Below are positions 1-12,047 of a DNA stretch of 64,000 nt, in pieces. This stretch comes from [Phialemoniopsis] sp. UDSM-2020 (lineage: Eukaryota > Ascomycota > Sordariomycetes > Thyridiales > Thyridiaceae): NCBI GenBank assembly GCA_018873225.1, contig JAEILZ010000006.1, forward strand, positions 1,798,001 to 1,862,000, read 5' to 3'. The translations under genes were made by a program, and so were the position numbers. The notes under the pieces are model-generated. The model ran no database searches and was not told the origin of the DNA. It worked only from the letters and a program-made list of their open reading frames with translations. Each line of letters begins with the position of its first letter. Position 1 is the stretch's first letter.

Positions 1-1
1 C

Positions 2-496
2 AGGGGCCCATACGTCAAGCTGCAGGACGAGCCTATCTTCCCCGAGGCTAACGAAGACCCTTTCATCTGGCGGGACAAGCGCGGCCACTACCACATGCTC
101 CTTCACTCCTTGGAATTAGGAGGAGGATTTGGCGAGGGCCCAAAGGTCGGGAGACATGCGTTCTCAAGATTCTTCTGGGGACCTTGGACATTCAACAACC
201 GGACTCTCGCCTTCTCGACCGAGGTCGACTGGACAGACGGTACCTCCACCGACTTTTTCCGACGGGAGAGACCCTACCTTCTCTTCTCCGATGATGGCCT
301 CATGACACCACAGTACCTGATTACAGCGGTGCACAAGTCGGGGACAAATCAAGGGTATTCTATCGTGTCACCCCTGCAAGGTGAGCACATGGCGACTGTC
401 AAGGGCGGTGCAAAGCAAGGCGCAACAGCAAAAGCTCCCACGGAGGTGCAAGAGGACACAACGGTGAAGGAGGGAGGACGTATCAGGGAGTTATGA
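2..496 (+). CDS. GH43-like glycosidase, C-terminal part (5' truncated)
   Basis: The open frame enters from the window edge in frame 2 and runs to a TGA at 494-496. The first residues visible, NEDPFIWRDKRGHYHMLLH, and the later RERPYLLFSDDG are typical of five-bladed beta-propeller glycosidases of the GH43/GH32 type. In those proteins an NEDP motif carries an acidic active-site residue and RERP..LF..DG lies in the last blade. The tail after about residue 130 of the visible part is Lys/Thr/Glu-rich and looks disordered. The start, any signal peptide and the rest of the catalytic domain lie outside the window. It probably acts on plant or cell-wall glycans, but the substrate cannot be told. Confidence 0.6.
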   Translation, partial: RGPYVKLQDEPIFPEANEDPFIWRDKRGHYHMLLHSLELGGGFGEGPKVGRHAFSRFFWGPWTFNNRTLAFSTEVDWTDGTSTDFFRRERPYLLFSDDGLMTPQYLITAVHKSGTNQGYSIVSPLQGEHMATVKGGAKQGATAKAPTEVQEDTTVKEGGRIREL

Positions 497-871
497 GATG
501 AAGAGGGGTCGGAATCGCAGCGACAGACTTCGCTGATGATCAAGGTCATCAGGAAATGGACAGAGTGGTTCAGATAATAAAAGTGTTAGAGTTCAAGCAT
601 TTAAGAAATTGGCAGCATTTGTAACGACAAAACTCCAAAGCATGTTTCTCCGTAGGCTACGCTGATGCGTGGCTCCGTTCATATTTCATTTTTCTTCCCA
701 ACTGGTTGACACGGATATTGGAGTCTTTCTTGTCACTTTCCCAGGTAATACTGCTCGCCATGGCCTTGTGTCACAAGTCATCAGAACGCTACGCAGCGGT
801 CTTGGGCCGTATTGCCAATCTCTAAAAACAACGTCTATGATATCATTAACTTCTAAATGGGCTCTGTATCG
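497..871. other. Intergenic, convergent 3' ends
   Basis: This spacer lies between the stop of the GH43-like gene and the stop of the SDR on the opposite strand. An AATAAA-like signal (ataataaaa near 574) would suit the upstream gene. I see no further gene. Confidence 0.5.
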
Positions 872-1870
872 TCAGGCGGAAGCACAATGCCCTCCGTCGA
901 CCCTCAGATCAGATCCATGAACGAACGATGCGCCATCTGACAACAGGAAGACGACAGGAGCTTTGAAGTCTTCCGGCGCCCCCAGGCGCCCCAACAAAGC
1001 ACCAGCCATCCATGTCTTCTCCACGTCAGGATTCTCTTGAAGGAGTTGATCGGTCATGGCAGTTCGAATGTACTGATGGGTATTGTCAGTGAAGACCAAC
1101 GAGTGTTTTCTTGCACGCTTCGACTTACACCAGGAGACAGGCTGTTCACACGGATACCGTAAGGTCCCCACTCCTGGGCGACTGAGCGGCACATTTGCTG
1201 CACCGCAGCTTTACTAGAATTATACGCGGTACAGCTCAAGCCCTGGATTTAGGTGTTCAGCAAACGTTCCCACAGCTTACGTTGACAGGACAAAACTTAC
1301 TCGGTTGGCAATATTTCCGGACATGCTCGAGATGACGACGATGCTCCCAGGTTTCCTCATATCCCTGAGCTTTCGTGCAGCATATTTACAGGTATTGAAT
1401 ACCCCAGTGACATTGACACTCAGGATTCTGTTGAAGTCGGTAGCAGGGTAGTCGAAAGCAGAGATCTGTTGCTGGATGCCTGCACAGGCAACTGCCCCCC
1501 AAAAAGGGGCTCCCAAGGTCTCGGCTTCTGCAGAAACGGCTTCGATAACATCTTCCAATGCCTTCTCATCGGTGACATCGCACTTGTGATAGGATACTGC
1601 CCGCCCCACTGAGCTGACCAGCTTGGTCAGATGTGACCACTCTTCAGCCGCGGGGTTCTCGAGGATATCAAGGCAAGCCACATTGCCACCGGCCTCAACT
1701 ACAGCCAGGGCAAGTGTGATTCCAAGTCCACGTCCACCACCGGTTATTGCAATAGTTTTCCCTTCCAGAGAGAAGAGGTTCATCGCAGGGGCAGCTCCGG
1801 CAGGTGTAATGGTCGATTCGGGGACCTCCCGCGAGGGAAGCTCGAAGTCGCTGACAACTGCTGGGGCCAT
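872..1870 (-). CDS. Classical short-chain dehydrogenase/reductase (sorbose/xylulose reductase-like)
   Basis: Three exons on the complement, 1301-1870, 1129-1242 and 872-1072, give 294 aa in frame. The introns are 56-58 nt with GTAAGT donors. The Rossmann motif TGGGRGLG follows a 30-residue N-terminal extension. NVTG, the catalytic Ser of ISSMSG and the YNSSK (YxxxK) motif split across exons are all present, as is the C-terminal HGSDLRVDGG typical of classical SDRs. The closest family by feel is the fungal NADP(H)-dependent L-sorbose/L-xylulose/mannitol reductase group, inferred from the spacing and the C-terminal signature. The gene is tail-to-tail with the GH43-like gene and shares its orientation with a sugar transporter 0.8 kb upstream. 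That suggests sugar or polyol interconversion, but the substrate is not provable here. Confidence 0.88.
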
Positions 1871-2633
1871 GGCGACTTGACCGTGAAGGAAGTGAGCGCG
1901 ACACTTTAGAGATCCAAATAAGTGAACGTGAGAGTACTCAACTGCTCATAAGGTGACAGCACAATTCGAAAGCACCAAGACGCGAAGTTCCATGTTGCTG
2001 AAGACAATGATAGCGCTTAGGTGGCGAGTTTAGGTGCACAGACGAATCACAGAACAAAGAAGTGAGAACGGCAATCATTTCTGCTTTCACCACCAACTCC
2101 CATGCTGAGTGAACACCACCTCCCTGATGAGTGAAACGACCAGTGTGGCAGTTGCATGCGCCGCTGTCATTCCCAACTCTAGCGCATCGTTAGGGCGCCC
2201 CATAGCTAGGTAAGGTTACATTTTCAGGCCTCCCAGACAGGCCGCTAGCGACTTGGAATTGTCATCCGTAGAACAGTCAAGACGGACAGCGGACAGAGAG
2301 GCACTTTGAATGGAGATCAATTCTATTCTACTAGGCTCGTCTAAAATAGGTCTTTGACAAAGCATTAATTCACGGGGTCTAGGCTTTACCATAATGTAAT
2401 ATGGGACCAATTGACGACCGGCCGGATCAGCTCATATTCGTGTGCCCGAACCCCCTGTCAGGTATCGAGTCGGGTGCTAGGTGAAGGGTTATCCCACTAG
2501 CCAAATCCATGTAGGACAATACCTTGCAGAGGCGTCTTATTTACCCTTACCACCTCTGTAAGAACATGCTTGAGAGGGAGATCTAGGTATGGTGTGATTG
2601 TGTCTTCCTCCCCATTGTCCGTGATGATTGAGA
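1871..2633. other. Intergenic, SDR promoter side
   Basis: This lies upstream of the SDR start and downstream of the sugar-transporter stop. It has mixed composition and no convincing ORF, RNA gene or repeat. Confidence 0.5.
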
Positions 2634-4498
2634 CTAATCCGAGCTCTTTTCCCGGACTTCGGTATGAGCATGGCCAATCTTCTCTTCCATATGGATCACG
2701 CTCCCATTTCCGGGATCTTTCTGCAACCCAGCAAGCGCCTTGCCAATGAAAAGATAGTCAACTGTCAAGTGATTAGTCTCAAGAAAAGCTCCAGCATGGA
2801 AGAGGATTGGCAAACCTTGTTCAAGAGTTTTGCCGGCTGTCTCTGGACAAAGCAACCACACAAAGACAACGGCACAGATGTTGCCTGCCAGGATGAAGAA
2901 CCAGAATGACCAGCCACAAGTCTCCAAGCCAATAGGTGAAGCAAACACGGTGATGAACACCATCAGCCATTCGCCACTGGAGAAGAAGGCGCCACCAATA
3001 TGCCGGTATTCGAGTGGTGCGATCTCGCTGCTGTAGAGGAACTTGGTTGCTTGCCACCCATATGATTGAACGAGAACGATGAGGAATAGCATGGCAACCG
3101 AAGCCCATTGAGCACTTTGTCCACCGACGGCCACTAGGATGATGAAGATGATGAACAGCACTGAGGACACCATGGCGCTGTGAAGCATCGTAGATCTACG
3201 ACCAAATCTCTCGATGGTCCTAGGCAATGAGTCAGTAAGCTGAAGAGATCATCATGTGCCACTCGACTCACCAGTACACCGGGATTGTGCCTAAGAACAT
3301 GCACGTGCTCAGGACACCCGAGATGACTGCCACGGTCCCCGAGGAAGTGCCAATTCCAGCCAAAATCACGGGTGCAAAATAGGCGAGCAGGCTGATACCC
3401 ATCCACTCTCCAAGCTATTGCGCCATTAGTCTATGCAAAGGTTGGCGCCATGATAGGATGGATAACAACTTACAACAGGAAGCCAGAAGCAGATGACAAG
3501 GCGTCGAACAATCTTGAGCTTCGTCGTGTCCACGAAGCCAAGCTTGAGGAACTGCTTCCAGGGAAGGCTCGCATTTGCCTCCAGCTCAACCTCAATAGCC
3601 GCCATAATACCCCGCTTTGTCTCTTGAACGGCTGGAGAATCGAGATCTTGGTCGTAAAGCTGGCAGAGTGCGGCGTCGCCTTGGTCGATCTTGTTTCGGG
3701 CATAGTACCAGCGCGGTGTATCGGGAAGGAAGAACATCGTCAGGGCAGCGGGGATCGCGAAGCAGCACTGTAGAATGACGGGAATGCGCCAGCTGGCCTG
3801 ATGATCCCAGTGAACGAAGCCATAGTCGACCCCTTGCACCAAATTAGATCATTGCTTTGAAAACTTGACTAGGGAATACTTGATACAGGCAACTTACAGT
3901 ACGCAAGTGGAACACCTCCCATCAAGAACATCGCATTAATGGCATTGGCGGGCCCACGATCATGGATTTTGCTGCCACATTCGTTCAAGTAGGTCGGCAC
4001 AGAGCTGGAGATGGACCCGATAGCAAAGCCAGTGAGGAGTCTCCCAACGATCATTTGCGCAACACTGTACGAACTCGCTTGCAGGACGGCTCCGAATATG
4101 GCGACGACGTTGCCCATGATGATAGTACCGCGGCGTCCGATCTTCATGGTGAAGGTAGCGATTACGATGGACGTGAAGAAAGCTGCGAGATCATACCTGG
4201 GCTTGTTTTAGTGCGAGACTCTTCAACTACCAAAAGCTCCTAAAAACAAAGGATTGGACTTACGATGCAACGATCATTGGATAAATCCACACACCTGTCG
4301 GGTTGCCCATTGCGTCCTGGAAAGGCTTATGAAGGAGCATGCCTCCAACCACACCTGCCTGTATTTCTTCATCAGATGCTAAACCAATATAACCATGACC
4401 ATCCTTGAACTCACGTCGTACCCATACATGCAAAAACTGGCTCCTGCTATAATTTTCATTAAGCTGTATAGCTTACGACCGCGTAGTTTGATAGCCAT
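2634..4498 (-). CDS. MFS sugar transporter
   Basis: Six exons on the complement (4415-4498, 4264-4358, 3898-4196, 3474-3832, 3272-3414, 2634-3219) sum to 1566 nt, giving 521 aa in frame. The first exon ends YGYD and the second begins AGVVGG, restoring the YGYDxGV(V/F)GG stretch of TM1 in fungal sugar porters. KIGRRG and ERFGRR are the loop motifs of the two halves. DTPRWYY corresponds to the PESPRWL region, and the cytoplasmic PETAGKTLEQ follows the last helix. These are hallmarks of the hexose/lactose-permease-like sugar porter family of proton symporters in the plasma membrane. The gene lies between an SDR and a divergent zinc alcohol dehydrogenase, suggesting import of the sugar or polyol they process. 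The substrate is unknown. Confidence 0.92.
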
Positions 4499-5161
4499 CT
4501 TGCTACGTTCAAAAATGAGTGTTATGTAGTGGCTTGGGATTGTAATGCTTCGTTGGACCTTGTTGAGAGTTTGGGAATGCAAAGGAGGAGAAAGGTCCGG
4601 ATCGCAAAGATTCTGTTGTATAAATCTAGACAACAAAACACATCAAGACATGTTATATGAATTGATATTCCCCCATAGAATCACTTGACTTAGACGCAAT
4701 CTGGGGTCGAGATGATCTGCATGTGCTTTTCAGCCGCCCCATAGCCGTTGTGGGGTCTGGCGGGCGAGGAACAAAATTCCCTAGAACGAATAATTCCAGC
4801 GCCAGAGAATTTCCTAAACGGGAAAATTGGACCGCCATTAAGCTCGTTAAAGCTTGTCATGGCACCTCATGTGGATATTGCCGAACCCGCCTCATGCACG
4901 GGGTCAACCGTTCCGCCCATCTCAGCCTTGTGATTTGATAATGCTGCGAGTCTAGTCTCTATGCGTTACTTGGTCGGGTTCATTGCTCCGTCTGGGGAAG
5001 CGGAGTTGCTGGCTGCCTCGGTCCAGACGTGACGCGGAGCAGGTTTTAAAAGATGTCTTCTCGGTCTCGTATGAGCGCTCAAAGTATGAGACTGCATGAA
5101 CAGCACTTGCGAAGTCTTTCGTGCCCCTCTAACTAAACTTCATTCGCACCACCGACTGATA
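4499..5161. promoter_or_regulatory. Divergent promoter, sugar transporter / zinc ADH
   Basis: This 663-bp spacer separates two start codons pointing away from each other, so it holds both promoters. I recognise no defined binding site with confidence. Confidence 0.5.
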
Positions 5162-6488
5162 ATGGCTACCGATATCCCAAAGCAGGGGTGGGCTGGTGTC
5201 GTTGTCAATGAAGGGCCACATTTCAGAATCGAAGTCCAGAAAGTCGACGTTCCAGAGCCGAGTGAGTCGCACACCGTCCGCCTTGGAATAGTGTTCATCA
5301 AGACTGACTAAGATCCAGAGTCCGATGAACTCCTCGTGAAACTCAACGTGACGGGCCTTTGCATGTCTGATGTGCACTACATGCTCAACGACTGGGCCAT
5401 GCCCAAGATGTCCGACATGGGGACGAAGTGTGCTGGCCACGAGGGGGCCGGTGTTGTTGTCAAGGTCGGTGAACAGTGTCAGGATTCATGGAAGGTCGGA
5501 GATAGAGTGGGCATCAAGCCGCTCCTTGATGTCTGTCACAACTGCGAGCAATGCTGGAATTGTCGCGAGAATTACTGCGCCAAGGCGACCTTGACCGGGT
5601 TACATTCGCCGGGAACATACCAGGAGTACATGGTGACACCAGCCATCTACACGACTCGGATCCCCGACGGCGTGCCGGACGAGGTGGCTGGTCCCATCAT
5701 GTGCTCGGCGTCGACGATGCATCGTTCCCTGATCGACTCGGGCTTGAAGCCCAGTGACTGGGTGGTCTTCCCAGGTGGAGGAGGTGGTGTCGGTATCCAA
5801 GGAATTCAACTTGCAAAGTGAGGACATCTTTCCTGACCTTCTGAACGGACCTCCTGATTCTACGGATGATGAAATGGAGTTCATGTCCCGAACCGAAGAC
5901 GGACGCCGAGACGGGGAATATTTTGACTAACAACGTATCTAGGGCGATGGGGATGAGGCCGATCGCGATTGATGGTGGAGAAGCCAAAAGGAACCTGTGT
6001 CTTAGCATGGGTGCTGAGGCGTTTGTTGACTTTCGAGAGACTGCCGACGTTGCTGCCGAAGTCATCCGGATCGCCGACGGCATCGGGGCACATGGTGTTT
6101 TGGTGAGCGCTTACCAAGCTTACAAAGGTGGGTTTCATTCACGTCTTTTAACAAGCTACTGCATACTAACGGGAGCTATTCGCGACAAGAGTCGATCAAG
6201 TTCGTGGGCAACAGGGTTGGCGCCAAGATCATGTGCATTGCCCTTCCTCCCGCCGGCGAGGTCCAACTTGCAGCTGAACCAAGTGCGTGGGTCTTCAAGA
6301 ACCTTCATGTCATCGGCACGCTCGTCGGCACGATGCAGGATACCGCCGCCTGCCTCGAGTACGCCAGGCGGGGGCTGCTGAAGGGGGTCTCTGAAGTACG
6401 AGGAAGGTCTAAGTGGGCAGAAAGTGTGCAAGAGCTCAGGAGAGGCCAAGTTGCAGGGCGCATCGTGATAGACTTTAACAAGGATTAG
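5162..6488 (+). CDS. Zinc-dependent alcohol dehydrogenase (MDR, ADH1-like)
   Basis: Four exons, 5162-5261, 5319-5817, 5943-6127 and 6190-6488, total 1083 nt and 360 aa in frame. Catalytic-zinc ligands are visible in TGLCMSD and GHEGAG. The four structural-zinc cysteines lie in DVCHNCEQCWNCRENYC with the expected C-x2-C-x2-C-x7-C spacing. The Rossmann glycine motif PGGGGGVG precedes an intron that falls exactly between QLAK and AMGMRPIAID. Length and motifs fit fungal class I alcohol dehydrogenases, which interconvert primary alcohols and aldehydes with NAD. It is divergent from the sugar transporter, which makes co-regulation plausible. Confidence 0.92.
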
Positions 6489-7397
6489 CGGATAACTCCG
6501 GAAGGAGCATCCTAGTTATTCTCTTCGGGTGCTGCAACCGGATCATAATCTCCCATTGTTTACTAGGAATCAATACGGCGTTTCGAACTGCTTCTAGACC
6601 TCCTTCATCATCGGTGAAAGCTGCAGGGACCAGTGCACGACAGAACAATTAAGCGTGGATAGTCAGGCACAACTCTCCGTGGGACGCAGGCCGTGGGAAA
6701 ACACCGAGGACGGACGATCACCACGAAATGCCACCTAAATATGAGAGCCACAGTTGCCGATTCAACTGCCATCTGAACCCCCATGTCGCACCCCACACTG
6801 TCCGGAAGTGGCGAACGGCAGCTTTTGCTTTCAAATTGGGTTGTGAGCCAGGGCTTTTGGTGGTGTGGGGAGAAGCTAGTTCGATGTGCCCGGCATTCTC
6901 GTTGGTAGTTCGATGCGGAGATGACGGGGGGAGTTCGTGCTAGTCTCTTTTGTCCCCTTGGCCACGATAGCGATCAGAGTTGACGATTGCGTAACCTCAC
7001 GAGGGGTCAACGGCTCTCAAGATAAAACCCATTCGCCACTATATAAGCTTATTGATGAAAGGGAGATAATCCCCATTCCCACGGGTCTGGACTCCTGCAC
7101 GTCGCATTTAACCATAAAATCACCGTCTCACAGCTCCCTTTTCAGAGTCTCGTTGTGGACTTTTTGTCTCGCAAATCAGCACCAGTCCGGAAAGGGTAAA
7201 GAGCAACATTCTCAGCACCCTTGTCAAATCTTGTTTTCTTCGGTGTTGTGAGGAGACCTCGGCGTCAACGGTCGGTCTGTGCTTTGATCACCATCATTAA
7301 AGAGACCGAAATCCCCCCTGACGTGGTCGCGCTCTACGAACAAACACCTCGAGTCGCGCCTTGACCATCGTCGGCAGACTTGCTTGCGACCCGCGCC
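6489..7397. promoter_or_regulatory. Intergenic and promoter of the Dal5-type transporter, TATA box at 7040-7047
   Basis: A TATATAAG element lies about 350 bp before the transporter ATG, implying a long leader. The leader is pyrimidine-rich, which is common in well expressed fungal genes. No other gene is visible. Confidence 0.45.
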
Positions 7398-9138
7398 ATG
7401 TCTTCCGAAAAGGTGCCTAACAGCGACGGCGAGGACGCCGTCCGCGCCGTCCATCGGGAGCAAGGCGTTCTGCAAGCGGCAGAGCGGGGACAGGCGGCCA
7501 CCGATAAGTGCGTCCCGAGGGCCCCGAAATGACCTAGAAGTGAATGGCATGCTGACGGCGTTCAACCCGCAAAGGTTCGGACGGCCACTGTTCCAGTTTG
7601 ACCGCAGGGCCGAGCGTCGCCTGCGCACCAAAATCGACCTCTTTATCGTTCCTACGGTCTCGATCTTGTACCTCTTTTGCTTCATTGACAGGGCCAATAT
7701 CGGTGAGTTTCCCTGTCATGTCACCAGGATAGCGCATGCTCCCAGGCCGCTCACAAAGAAGCGTAAGCTTACACCACTGATCGCTAGGCAATGCGCGTCT
7801 GGCCGGTCTGGAAAAGGACCTCGGCCTAAAGAACAACGACTACAATGTCGTCCTATCGGTGTTTTATATCTCGTACATCATCTTTGAGATCCCGTCCAAC
7901 ATCCTCTGCAAGTGGATCGGCCCGGGCTGGTTCCTGCCCGCCCTCTCCCTGTGCTTCGGCATCACGTCGCTCGGCACCGCCTTCGTCAAGGACCTGCCCG
8001 CCGTCTGCGGCGTGCGCTTCCTCCTCGGCATCTTCGAGGCCGGCATGATGCCCGGCATCGCCTACTACCTGTCGCGCTGGTACCGCCGCGCCGAGCTCGC
8101 CTTCCGCCTGTCGCTCTACATCGTCATGGCCCCGCTCGCCGGCGCCTTCGGCGGCCTGCTCGCCTCGGGCATCCTGAGCCTCTCGCACTTTGGCGGCCTG
8201 CACGCCTGGCGCATGATCTTTGCCATCGAGGGCATTATCACCATCGGCCTGTCGCTGCTCGCCTTCGTCACGCTGACCGACAGGCCCAGCACGGCGCGCT
8301 GGCTCTCGCCCGAGGAGCGCTCGCTCGCCATCGCGCGCGTCAAGTCGGAGCGCGTCGGCACGACGCACGTGCTCGACGGCATCGACAGGGTCAAGCTCAA
8401 GCGCGGCCTGACGAGCCCGCTGACCGTCGCGACGGCGTGCGTCTTCCTGCTCAACAACGTGACGGTGCAGGGCCTCGCCTTCTTCGCGCCGACCATCGTC
8501 GCCACCATCTACCCGGACAAGACGACGGTGCAGAAGCAGCTGTACACGGTGCCGCCGTACGTCGTGGGCGCCTTCTTCACCGTGCTCATCCCGCTCCTGA
8601 GCTGGCGCTTCGACCGCCGGCAGGTCTTTATGATTGCCAGCGCGCCGCTGACCATGGTCGGCTACATCATGTTCCTCGCGTCCAAGGTGCCCAAGGTCCG
8701 CTACGCGGCGACCTTCCTCGTCGCGCTTTCGACGTTTTCGTTGGGCGCGTTGACCAATGCGCAGGTGAGCGCCAACGTGGTGACGGACACGGCGCGGAGC
8801 AGCGCTATTGGTCTGAACGTCATGCTGGGCAACGTTGGTGGACTGGTCTCGGTATGTCTCTCGTCATGTACTCTTTTAAGCTGAAGCGCTCGTACTGATA
8901 TCTATCGCAGACCTGGGGTTTCTTATCTTGGGACGGCCCTGACTATCACATTGGCAATGGGCTCAATCTGGCTACGTCGTCTACGGTCCTGGTCATCACC
9001 ACGTGCACGCTCTTTTGGATGAAGTACGACAACAAGAAACGCGAGAAGCGCAACGTCGAGGACGAGCTCACTGGTCTCAGTAATGAAGAGATTCAGGATC
9101 TTGACTGGAAGCATCCTGCTTTCAGATGGCGGCCTTGA
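7398..9138 (+). CDS. MFS transporter, Dal5/allantoate permease family (anion:cation symporter)
   Basis: Exons 7398-7507, 7575-7702, 7788-8851 and 8911-9138 sum to 1530 nt, giving 509 aa. The first intron (67 nt, GTGCGT..AAAG) has a GCTGAC branch point. Splicing it joins an acidic N-terminus to FGRPLFQFDRRAERRLRTK, which settles the ATG at 7398. The core shows FIDRANIGNARLAGLEKDL, RFLLGIFEAGMMPG and YYLSRWYRRAE, signatures of the fungal anion:cation symporter (Dal5-like) family, which imports allantoate, nicotinate, pantothenate and similar organic anions. About 12 membrane helices are expected. Third codon positions in exon 3 are almost all G or C, unlike the neighbours, suggesting high expression or a different history. 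The substrate is unknown. Confidence 0.92.
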
Positions 9139-12047
9139 TTGGTCAGACGTCGGATAACGTGCCCTGCTCTCCAACCTGCACCAGGGAAAAGCCACAATTC
9201 CTTTCTGTCTCACGATTGTCGAAGTTGAATACCCGCAGAACCTCTCTAGCTTAATGGTTCGCAAGTAGTGATGTATTTCTATTACCAAATTGACACCTGT
9301 CAGGCTGGCATTTGCCGTGCCACCTGTGCACTGACATTGTTGGCGCTGAGACAGAGGGCATCGCGTCAGTGTGTGTTTGCTACCGACTCATATTCAATTG
9401 ATCAAAGAAACTCGATCTTCACCAAATGCTGTTATCGTACTCATCACAGTGGCAATCTTTGGGGCCCCGCGGAGAAATATGTCGCCACCACGACTCATGG
9501 CCCGCGGCTCAGCCCCCCAAGCCTCATCTCCTCCCCCGACCAAGCCTCGTCAGCTTAAAACGCCACAACGTTCAACGGCCAGTCCATCCAAGACACAACG
9601 CAGCCGACCCGTTCAGCACGTAGCCTTGCTGTGGCTGATCACTCTATTTCTCGCTCCCCCAGATGTGGCTTGCGCGCACAAACGGCTGTGGCGCACAGCT
9701 GGCTGGACCCTGGAAATGTCTTGGAAATTTAGAGTTTTGCACCGGGGAGCAGAGGGAACTCTCCGTCTGTCCATTCTGAGTCTCTGGGCGGCCTTCCAGA
9801 ACAAAGGGCACTGAGACACCATGCAATCCCAGCCAAATGGTTCTGCGCCATGTGAGGAATGTGGTACGAGGTTGAGTCCCTGTCGATCACGGGGACGAGG
9901 GAAGACGTTCAGGGTGGTGGTCACTTGTCTTTGATGTGATTTTCGTGTAGTGTATTTAATTGTGCTTGGTAATATTGCTCTGCGAAACTCCTGCCGTGTC
10001 TAAGATATCTCGATATTCTTCTGTACTGATGCATTTCCGCGGACATGCATGCATCTTGCACGCTGGTGAGCGATCTCATTGACGCCGATTTATTTTTATC
10101 AACAGTTGTGCAGATCACTTGGGACGGTGTCGAGTTTGCTAATTGATTGACAGGGCACCGTTACACAAATGACGCTCATCCGGCTGCTCTGTTCGGTAGT
10201 TGTGGGAGTGTTACACGGATGACGCTCGTCGGGAGTCGGGAGATCTGCACGGCGGACACATGCCAAATGCGGAAACCATCCCCCTTGACTCTACCGGAGA
10301 TGTTATTTTCGGAGAAAGATCGGCGTCCGGTGTAACGACCGGGATGCCGTCATCGCTTCGGGTCCCAGGTCTGTGGTTAAGGTCATGAACACGGGTGTCC
10401 TCCGTTACACGAAAACGTAAGACCCTTTTTTCTGTGCAACCTCGCCGCGTCGGACTTCGCTGTTACACGGCGCTACTGCTCGCAAGGCCCGGAGAGCTAC
10501 CGGAACAGGAAATTTCTGCAGCGGCGGACAAGGGACCGAGTGCGCCCATGCCGCCGTTACACCGCCATGCGAACCGTTCTGGCGGAACAAAAGCGGTTGA
10601 CGTTGCACAAATTATAGGGAATAGTCGCGGAGATTACCTAGAAGAGGAAATACACAGCTTGGGAAAAAACTGGGCTCCTACAAGCCCCTTTCCCTTCCCA
10701 CCATCCTGAAACCCAACGTCATTGCGCCTCCCTCTCCACAAAGCGGGCGGGCTGGTAGCGATCCGGGGGCTTGGTAAGCCACCGTTGAAGTTTCGGTAGA
10801 GACAGTGTCTGAGGTGTATGACAAACAATACCGCCGAAAGCTATAGCTAGATAGTGCCAAGAGGCGGCAAATGGTCTCCAAACCTGCGACATTGTGGACC
10901 TCAGATAGTTGTGATCATGTCGATGGGATGCCAAGCTCCCAGAGATCCGGTACCCTATCAAACCGAGACCGTGGCGCACACACATTTGCTTCGGCAGTCG
11001 ATGTCACCCCACCCTCCTCGTTCACATGTATGTGCATGTCTGCACGTAGCTTTGTACCACTCGAGGGACTGTACAGGGTCAGGCGTTGCCCCCGTTGTGC
11101 GTGCAGTACTTTGGGTCACCAAGAGTGGCATATGAACGACAAATCGTGATGAAGTTGTATTTTACAAGTTTGCTAGAGCATATAACAAATGATATGAGAT
11201 GTAGTATCTTCACGTCAAGTAAGAAACTATGCGCTGCGTGAATGTAAGGGAAGTGCTAAAGTGAAGATCGTGATGTGGTGATCTTGGTGAGTACAAATGA
11301 GCTGAACAAGATGTACAGTACATCGTAAGTGAGATTATGCATAAAACTTCCCGGTAGCGACCTAGGTCGGAAGCTCCCTTGCTGTGGAGGAGATCAAGAT
11401 GGGACTCATGTACACGAGCCGAACCTCGCCCTGTGCGGGTATCGACAAGGCGGGCAGATGCTTCCGCAAGGGGGTCTCGGATGGCAGATGAGATGGAGGT
11501 TCGGATCGTAGATGAGACGGCGGCATTGATTAAGCGAAGGTGGGTGGGTGCGCATCGCATCGTGTACCCGGCCGGCACTAGAAAATCAGGATCTGGTGGC
11601 AAAGGAAGACAGGAATAGATCGTGGTGGAACAGGAGGTGTGGGTTGCATGCCAGACCAGGCAGGGTGGGCTGATGTGGAAGTGTATTAGGTACTTGGGAG
11701 TTGAGAAGGTATCAGTCACATTGAGAGATGCATCGTAGAGGAGGATGTTTATGAAGTAGCCTTTGCTATTATTATGTTCAGAAGTATATGTACTCTGCTG
11801 CTATGTCCAAGTGTCATGCAGATGATGCTATTCCCAAGATGGCCTAAAGTGCCGTACAATGATGCCCAAAAACTCCAGTCATAATGCTTTCGTAGTGAAT
11901 GTTCCTTGATGCTCATGATGCCCCGCCCGACCATTTTAGACAAAAAGTAAGAAGAAAACGCCGATGATGATACAATGCCCCGTTATCATGCAGTAGTGTG
12001 AAGGAAAGTATGTGCACTGAGAAGTGAAAGAGTAAATAAAGGCACTC
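9139..12047. other. Gene-poor spacer (2.9 kb)
   Basis: No ORF here has a recognisable domain, start context or splice logic. A candidate of 169 codons on the minus strand (11210-11719) has non-biological composition. The one notable structure is the GTTACAC motif cluster at 10158-10562, listed separately. Confidence 0.55.
10158..10562. repeat. Cluster of six GTTACAC motifs, putative regulatory array
   Basis: GTTACAC occurs at about 10160, 10210, 10404, 10462 and 10556 on the plus strand and as GTGTAAC at 10330. Most copies sit in a C/T-G-GTTACAC-C/G-G context. The first two are part of a longer imperfect direct repeat with a 50-bp period, GTTACACxxATGACGCTC. A given 7-mer is expected about 0.05 times in this span counting both strands, so six copies are unlikely to be chance. 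No adjacent gene lies closer than 1 kb, and the function is unknown. Confidence 0.55.

Noticed and set aside
11210..11719. 169-codon ORF on the minus strand
   Set aside because: The composition is Ser/Thr/His/Leu-rich without domain or signal features, it overlaps plus-strand frames of similar length, and no splice partner was found.
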